NCBI GenBank assembly: GCA_012274445.1
Contig: JAAROD010000004.1
Span: 1,426,001-1,490,000 of the forward strand
Direction of reading: 5' to 3'
Source: Sclerotiophoma versabilis
Lineage: Eukaryota; Ascomycota; Dothideomycetes; Pleosporales; Didymellaceae
DNA: 64,000 nt
Shown here: positions 58,082-64,000 of the stretch, in pieces
Numbering within the stretch: the stretch's first letter is position 1
Layout: every line of letters begins with the position of its first letter
Notes under the pieces: model-generated
The model's input: the letters and a program-made list of their open reading frames with translations, nothing else
Database searches by the model: none
What the model was told of the DNA's origin: nothing
Program-made: the position numbers and the translations under genes

Positions 58082-59265
58082 ATGCCTTTCAACACAGAGC
58101 TCACACGCGCTCTCGGTATCAGAAGTAAGCCTACCGAGGACCCACGAGCTCCAAATACACAGTTCTGACTTCCTCCAGTACCCGTAGTGCAGGGTGGTAT
58201 GCAATGGGTAGGCTACGCTGAGCTCGCCTCCGCAGTCTCCAACGCCGGTGGCTTAGGAATAGTAAACACGCAACACCCCCATCCATTCACTGAAATCATT
58301 AACTCCTCCCCCAGCTCACGGCGCTCACGCAGCCTACGCCCGAGGACCTGCGCAAAGAAATCCGCCGCTGTCGCACCATGACTAAGAACCCCTTCGGTGT
58401 CAACCTGACCCTCCTCCCCGCCATGGTGCCCCCCGACTACGCGGCCTACGCGCGCGTCATCATCGAGGAGAAGGTCCGCATCGTGGAGACAGCTGGCAAC
58501 TCCCCCGGCCCTGTGATCAAGCAGCTGAAAGCCGCCGGCACAACGATCCTGCACAAGTGCACGACGATCCGGCATGCGCAGTCCGCCGTCAAGCTGGGCG
58601 TCGACTTCCTCAGCATCGACGGCTTCGAGTGCGCCGGCCACGTCGGCGAGACGGACATCACAAACTTCATCCTGCTGTCGCGCGCACGCCAGAGCCTGGG
58701 CGGCGTGCCGTTCATTGCATCTGGCGGTTTTGCAGACGGGCAGGGCCTGGCGGCTGCGCTGGCCTTGGGCGCGTGCGGCATCAACATGGGCACGCGGTTC
58801 ATGTGCACAGTCGAAGCGCCGATCCACGAGAACATCAAGAAGGCGATTGTCGAGGCGCAGGAAACAGACACCGCGCTTGTGCTCCGACGCTGGAAGAACA
58901 CGAGCCGTCTGTTTGCGAACAAAGTCGCGTTGCAGGCGGTTGATATTGAGAAGACGAGTGCGACGGGTAAGTTCGAGGAGGTCGCTGAGTATGTGTCGGG
59001 CAAGCGCGGACGACAGGTTTTCCTTAACGGTGACAAGGACTTTGGAGTCTGGACTGCGGGACAAGTTATCGGGCTGATCCATGACATTCCCACCAACGAG
59101 GAGCTGCTGAAGCGTATCGAAAGAGAAGCGATCGAGACGATGAGGCAGAACCAGACACTCTACATCGAAGAAGGGCAAGAGCCGGTCGCTCCAGGCGCGA
59201 GCGTAGGCAAGAAAGAGAACAACCCCGGAGCAGAGATCTGGGGAATCGGAAAGAGCAAGCTATAA
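58082..59265 (+). CDS. Nitronate monooxygenase (2-nitropropane dioxygenase family), peroxisomal tail (358 aa)
   Basis: FMN enzyme oxidising alkyl nitronates, with a TIM-barrel fold. Exons 58082-58124, 58179-58261, 58315-59265 (359 codons). Landmarks: IPVVQGGMQWVGYAELASAV, SNAGGLGILTALTQPTPEDL, NPFGVNLTLLP, DGFECAGHVGE at about residues 144-154 (the FMN/catalytic His region), and ASGGFADGQGLAAALALGA, GTRFMCTVEAP. The protein ends GKSKL; SKL is a canonical PTS1, so import into peroxisomes is likely. Such enzymes detoxify nitronates like propionate 3-nitronate (family knowledge). The GTAAAC donor of the second intron is weak, but the join is exact to family. Confidence 0.92.
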
Positions 59266-59364
59266 GTCTGAAATTAGATAATAGACCTAGGGAACTAGAC
59301 ATCCAATTTATATGCTTCTATCGATGCAGATAAGCCATTCCAACAGTGCCTTGAACGCGGCATA

Positions 59365-59835
59365 TCAAACAGCCCTCGAATGCTCGCCCTCCCCCCTCTC
59401 ATGCACACTCTTCTCCACACTATCCAGCAAACTCTCACTCTCGCTCTTCCCGCCCTTATCCCTCGCCGCGCCTCCACTCAGCGAACTCAAATCTGCGCCT
59501 GAGCGCTGCTCTGAAGTCCCACTTGCATTCTGCGTACCAGCCGGTGTCTATATGGATGTCAGTAACGCAGATACGAAGCAACGCAGTCATAAAATCCCTC
59601 AGTAACGCAGTCACGACATAATTGAAGTGTGAAGCAAATCAAAGGCCAAAGAGAATAATCTTACCTTATCGGCAGTCCCACTACTCAGCCCGCCATCGAA
59701 CCCGGATCCGGCCTTCGACCCCGTAGCAAACGGGACAGCAGGATCGCGGCCAGTGCCTGGCGCAGACGTGGTGCCCTTGTTAACGGGGTTCTTGGGGTTC
59801 GACTCGGAGGATTCCTGCGCGGTGAGGGAGGACAT
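59365..59835 (-). CDS. Small disordered protein, two exons (117 aa)
   Basis: Not recognised. Exons 59835-59665 and 59547-59365, joined across a 117-nt intron. The frame starts MSSLTAQESSESNPKN, continues with GTGRDPAVPFATGSKAG, GFDGGLSSGTADK, and after the splice reads TPAGTQNASGTSEQRSG, LLDSVEKSVHERGEGEHS. It is rich in Ser, Gly, Lys and Glu, with no hydrophobic core, so probably disordered. Both halves share composition and phase, which supports the intron. The intron holds a doubled CAGTAACGCAG. The long 5' leader has CTGTG/TTGTG repeats. Confidence 0.6.
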
Positions 59836-60265
59836 GATATCTATTCCGTTCAAGACGATGTGTTGCGCTGTGCTGTTTTGTGCTGTGTTGTGCTGTGTGG
59901 TATGGAGAGTTAGGTGTCCCAGAAGGGGTTGAGTATGGTACGGCCTGGTGTTTGTGGTCAGAGTTGAAGTAGTGTTTGGTGTTTGGTGGTGATGTGTAGA
60001 GGGTGGAGAGGATACGTCATAGTGACAAGGAGGCAAGTACGTGATCGTGATTGCGGTCAGATCTGAAGACTGGCGGGACTGGCATGTGCAGGGAGGTATT
60101 ACGAGAAAGTGTACGAACATGTAAGGGTTTGGAGAATAGCATACTCTGCATTGCGACCCACCCTAGATGTCGATGGGGTATCAAAGAAAGACCTTACTCC
60201 CAGAATCGAAACCAACAACGCCAGACTAGCCAATACCAAGTCGTCAGTACGTATAAACATGACAT
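59836..60265. other. Intergenic, 0.43 kb
   Basis: Leader of the small disordered protein, with imperfect TGTGCTGT repeats at 59862-59900, and the 3' side of condensin. No other gene seen. Confidence 0.5.
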
Positions 60266-63200
60266 TTACATCGTCATCTCCTCATCACTCGCAAGCAACT
60301 CGTCCATGATGTCTGCTTCCGTCTTCTCGGTCCCTTCTCTTGTGGCTCGGCCTTGCGAGGCTCTGGGCGTACTTCCATCGTCGTCGCTATCATCGGCTTC
60401 CAATGGCATGCGTGTTCCCTCTCCGTGCATGCCTGCTAGCATTGTGTCTTCCTCTTCGTCAACATCCATATCGCTGCCATCCACAGACGGTGCGACGCTT
60501 GACCGCAGCTCTTCTGCCGGTGTTTCGCGAGTATTAGCGGCAGTCTCAGGGGTGACTGTGTCTTCACGGTCTCCGTGGACGACTGTGGCGTTTGCTACGT
60601 CGCCCAGACGTTTGGTGAGCGTTGTTTCAAGCTTGAGGAGGGCGTTACGTTGTGTTGCGTCCACGCCAATCCTCTCTTCTATCGCTTCTGAGACGAGTCC
60701 TTGTAGAGTCTCGAGAAGTTCGCTGTCTGTGGTCTCGCCTTCCTTCATCTTTAGTGCAGATGATGAGATGTGCAGCTTGGTCAGCAACGAAAGAAGCGGT
60801 TTACGCTCGTCTTTCGAGCACGTGCTGGTAAGGGCTCGCTCAAGGATATCAACGGCAAGAGCAAGGTGAGGAAGCTCGGATTCTGCGCTCGAGCTCATCT
60901 TTCCGTCAAGGCCCAATTCTGTCTGACCAACAACCTTACGGCCATCTGTCCATTCAGACAAGTGCGCTGTTATGACAGGCCAGCTGACCATCTCAGCATC
61001 TTCATCGTCTTCAATTTCGTCGCGGATGACCAGGAGTTTGGAGATAATTGGGACAGCAATGCCCGCCATAAGCTGCGCATTCTTGACCTTGGAGTGGCAG
61101 AAGACCGGAAGGAAGTAGCTCAACGCCTGTCTTACCGCAGGGTTGTTAGTCCCATCAGGGTCAAAGTACGTTATTGTGAATGCCTTGACAATTTCTGCGG
61201 TAGCTTCCTGGGGCAGAAGGTTGTGGAGGACCAATTTTTGCGCTGCCTCACAGGCAATCTGACCGACCTTAGTGTTCTCTGAGGTAATACCCCTTAGCAA
61301 AACCTTGACAAGCGGTCTTAGCCGCGGATTTTGCTCTGGCAACTCAGACTGTTCTGTCGTATCTGGATCGGCTGCGGGTGGAGCGAGAAGGTGTGGGTGT
61401 GTGATGATGACATCTGCAAGGACTTGAAGTGTGATTTCTTTCAGAGCGTCGTGCCCCTTGGTGAAGCAGTGGAAGAAGAGATCGAGGTTGTTAGCCGCAA
61501 GGTCCTACCATCGTTAGTTTCTTAAGAGCCAAGTGTGGGTGTTACTAACCTTGCTAAGGAGAGCTGCAATTCCTAAGCAGATGACACCACGCTCACGAAT
61601 CATAGCTTCGCGTGACTGTACAGCAGGGATAATGAGTGTGTTCAGCATGCTGGTCAAATTCGTGTCTGTTTCCAGATCGCAGGTTACGTTCTGAAGCGTG
61701 CACTGCACGATGTGCAGACATTTGGAGTAGACCAAGATCTCGCGGACCCGCTGGTCCTCCTCTTCTTCTGGACTACGTTCCTTTGCCGGTTTCGCCGGTT
61801 TCCTGTTTGCTGGAGGAGGGCTACTGTGATCAGACTGAGCAGAGTGGAAGCTCTCTGCATCATCTCCAACTTCTGTCGTATTGTCGTCCGCGTCCAGGAG
61901 GGTGTCGCGTACGTCTTGAATGGCCTCCATAACCACGGCGCAGAAGTCTGATTCGCCACGGTTACCGCATACAACACGTAACACTTCAATGGCTAATTTC
62001 GTGCATTCTTCTGGGAGAGCAGAATGGGCTATTGCCTCTCGGGTGATGTTATACATCTGTCTTCTGCCCATCTCATCTGAGAAGTCGAGCGTGAGAGACA
62101 CGTGTAGGAGTTGCTGCGCGACAAAAGTGCAGTCCTCGATAAGCTCCTGCGCCTCATCCGCCTTAGGATCATCCTCATCTAACACTGCGCCCTTTTCAAC
62201 ATTCGTTGTTACGGTGTTGAGCTCCTTTTGAAGAACAACGGCGAAATTTGAGACCTCAGGCAGTTTGTCCTCAATAATCTCTCGCACTCGGTCGTCATCA
62301 GTGTCCTGACAGTAGTCATTTAGGCTTCGTACGACGAATGCAGCTGACGGATCCAGGTTTAACCAAAAGTTGTGATCAAACGTAATGGCCTCGCGATAGT
62401 CGGGTCTTCCAGCCCAGAATTCCTTCATGGCTTCGTGCGCCATGCCGCCCTCGTCACCAGAGTGAACAATATCAATGCGCTCCAGCAACTCGCACAGGGC
62501 TTCACGGCTTGGCGGGGCTGTCGTACCTGGCACCCTTTCCTCCTCTGGTCGTGTGTCGCGCCTAGAAGCGCAGTCCTCAATCCAGCGTTCGTAGAACAAC
62601 CGTGCTGCAGCCTTTCGCACAGTATCATCTCGGTCTCTCAGCCCCCAGCGTATCAACTTCTCACGCTCAACTAGCGAGAGATGACGGAAATCTCCAAGGG
62701 TCGGGAGGATTCGGGTATAGACTATCCTTCGTGTAGCGGGGTCCATGTCTCGAGCTCGCTCAAGCTGATAGCGCAATGTTGTCGGCCAGTAGGGTATATT
62801 GGTGAGAATGGCGCGCCGTACTTGAGCATCTGGATCATTAACCATGATACTCACAAGCCTGTCAAGGATTGGGCCGGCCTCGTCGTCACTATCCTCCTCG
62901 TCCTCGTCTTCGTCGTCATTACCAGCAAGACGGCCTAGGCCCAGAACTGCCTGGACACGCACAGAAGGCTCCTTATCCCGCAGACGCTTCGTCAGACCGA
63001 CTCTGATGAGGGCGAAGATGTCGTTGTCAATCTGCTCAAGACTGTTGAGCATTTGTGTGACGGTCTGAGTGGCGCGAAATCGGACTGTTTTGTCTCTCGA
63101 TTGCAGGAGGTGGAGTATGGTCTTGAGGATTTGAGTATTCAGTCGAGTGCTGGGCGTCTCGACTTGTTCGTTCTCGTCTTCCATTGTCCCAGCGAAGTTC

Positions 63201-63613
63201 TTGTAGTCTTTCTCGGTCGCATATTTGAGGAAAGCAGTGAAGAAGCGAACGACGCGGTCGCCAGCGGGTTCGCTCTTCTTCACGTGCATAACGCGCAGGA
63301 CGGCGCGCACCACCTCATGGTTGAATTCCTCCTCGTCGAAGTCCTCGTGCTCCTCTTCCTGGCCCTTCTTGCCCTTCTTAACAGTTACTGGAGGCTCAAA
63401 GCAACATTCCTCCTGAATCTTCCGCAACGTGACGACTAATTTGCGCTGTGTTGCTGTGGTCTTCTGGGCGTCGCTGAACACCTGCACGATCCGGGTGCGC
63501 AGTGAGGTGACGGGGCCTTCGTCAGGAACTTCGATGGTCGATGATCGCGCAGATTTGGTGCCGGCGCCTGTGCGTGTGGCGCGCGTCGAGCGCGTCGTCG
63601 TCCTCGCTGGCAT
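60266..63613 (-). CDS. cnd3: Condensin complex subunit 3, Cnd3/Ycg1/CAP-G (1100 aa)
   Basis: HEAT-repeat kleisin-binding subunit of condensin that clamps DNA during chromosome compaction. Exons 63613-61550 and 61504-60266 (688 plus 413 codons), with a 45-nt intron. The start at 63613 (MPARTTTRSTRATRTG) is preferred to an upstream in-frame Met because it gives the usual basic N-terminus. Landmarks: VVRAVLRVMHVKKSEPAGDR, VVRFFTAFLKYA, LKTILHLLQSRDKTVRFR, LTKRLRDKEPSVRVQAVLGL, DPDAQVRRAILTNIPYW, LIRWGLRDRDDTVRKAAARL, YERWIED. Across the splice ALLSK/DLAANNLDLFFHCF matches the family. A C-terminal acidic tail ends DELLASDEEMTM. Divergent from the mitochondrial L1 gene. Confidence 0.95.
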
Positions 63614-63781
63614 CGTGGTGGTGGTGGTGTTGGTATGGCACTGAGGGGAAGCTGCGTGTTTGTTTACGCGCGCCCAAAGCGGAAAGCGGCGAGAAACGCC
63701 AAGTCCGGACCCCCGAGGCGCCGAACTTCGACAACTTTTGGCCAACAGCACGCGCCAGCCATCATCATCTGCAACGCCGCC
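63614..63781. promoter_or_regulatory. Shared divergent promoter, condensin and mitochondrial L1
   Basis: 168 bp between opposed start codons, with a GGTGGTGGTGGTG run next to the condensin start. No specific sites assigned. Confidence 0.5.
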
Positions 63782-64000
63782 ATGGCCGCCCCACGCTCGC
63801 TCGCAGCGACGTTCAGCGTAACACGGCTCGCTTCATCGTCGCTGTCGACCCTCCGCCCTGAAGTTTGCCGATTCGCAACGCCCGCATACCAGACCGTTCG
63901 ATGCGCAACCACATCAAAGTCGCAGCCCGCGAAGAAGAAGAAGGCCCGCAACACGTTCCGCCAATATGACCTGAAGAAGACGGAGCAATTCGCGCTCGTC
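63782..64000 (+). CDS. MRPL1: Mitochondrial ribosomal protein L1 (uL1m), 5' part, cut by the window edge
   Basis: 73 codons run open to the right edge. The start MAAPRSLAATFSVTRLASSS is Arg/Ser-rich and lacks acidic residues, as expected for a mitochondrial presequence. KKKKARNTFRQYDLKK followed by QFALV matches the region where mature fungal mitochondrial L1 begins. The rest of the protein is outside the window, so the call depends on this short stretch. Confidence 0.7.
   Translation, partial: MAAPRSLAATFSVTRLASSSLSTLRPEVCRFATPAYQTVRCATTSKSQPAKKKKARNTFRQYDLKKTEQFALV

Noticed and set aside
58213..59178. 321-codon minus-strand frame
   Set aside because: Opposite the nitronate monooxygenase gene, whose catalytic motifs are unmistakable.

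Overview
This is nuclear DNA of a filamentous ascomycete. The protein-coding genes are broken by many short GT-AG introns (mostly 45-60 nt), and the gene families are typically fungal: a GT15 mannosyltransferase, a Zn(II)2Cys6 regulator, a p24 cargo receptor, a Ubp15/USP7 protease, Yju2 and condensin. Gene content and style resemble a Dothideomycete, probably Pleosporales, but that rank is inference. No rRNA, tRNA, CRISPR array or intact transposon was seen.

Left part (0.2-14.4 kb): a NodB-type polysaccharide deacetylase, an amino acid permease, an acetoacetyl-CoA synthetase ending in the peroxisomal signal SKL, a small Q-rich unknown protein, then a divergent pair made of a GT15 alpha-mannosyltransferase and a GCP5-like gamma-tubulin complex subunit. 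Next (16.4-34.8 kb) come a Q-rich unknown, a p24 protein, Ubp15/USP7, a mitochondrial PDK/BCKDK-type kinase, two unrecognised proteins (one with an in-frame TAG and a 16-G tract), and the divergent pair APC6/Cdc16 - Yju2. At 35.3-37.6 kb a secreted GH43-like hydrolase and a polyol-type zinc dehydrogenase converge, with 29 bp between their stop codons.

The most unusual part is 39.5-48.0 kb, an array of paralogues of a protein module of about 330 residues that I do not recognise. Its landmarks are a CRGEKL box, a K/EDQxYxVxG box, an LPxLRxxSDLxW box and an (L)LGSPNG box. Going left to right there is a decayed copy (A), an almost intact single-module copy with a damaged 5' end (B), a second decayed copy (C), and an intact 1092-residue gene with three modules in tandem behind a signal peptide and a Pro/Lys/Arg-rich linker (D). 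Introns sit at equivalent codons in the modules, so the modules multiplied by duplication of genomic DNA. The B and D products end in -AKL and -ARL.

Right part (49-64 kb): a seven-exon Zn(II)2Cys6 transcription factor, a short-chain dehydrogenase with an in-frame TAA before its conserved C-terminus, a gene-poor 4.3 kb stretch, a nitronate monooxygenase ending in SKL, a small disordered protein, condensin subunit 3 (Cnd3/Ycg1), and the first 73 codons of mitochondrial ribosomal protein L1 running off the right edge.

Exon boundaries were set by eye from GT/AG (or GC/AG) signals, reading phase and family conservation. For each spliced gene listed as intact, the exon lengths sum to a multiple of three; copy B, whose start is unresolved, and the broken copies are excluded from that statement. 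The core genes are ordinary housekeeping genes. The module array, the interrupted genes and the peroxisomal tails are the accessory features that most deserve checking.
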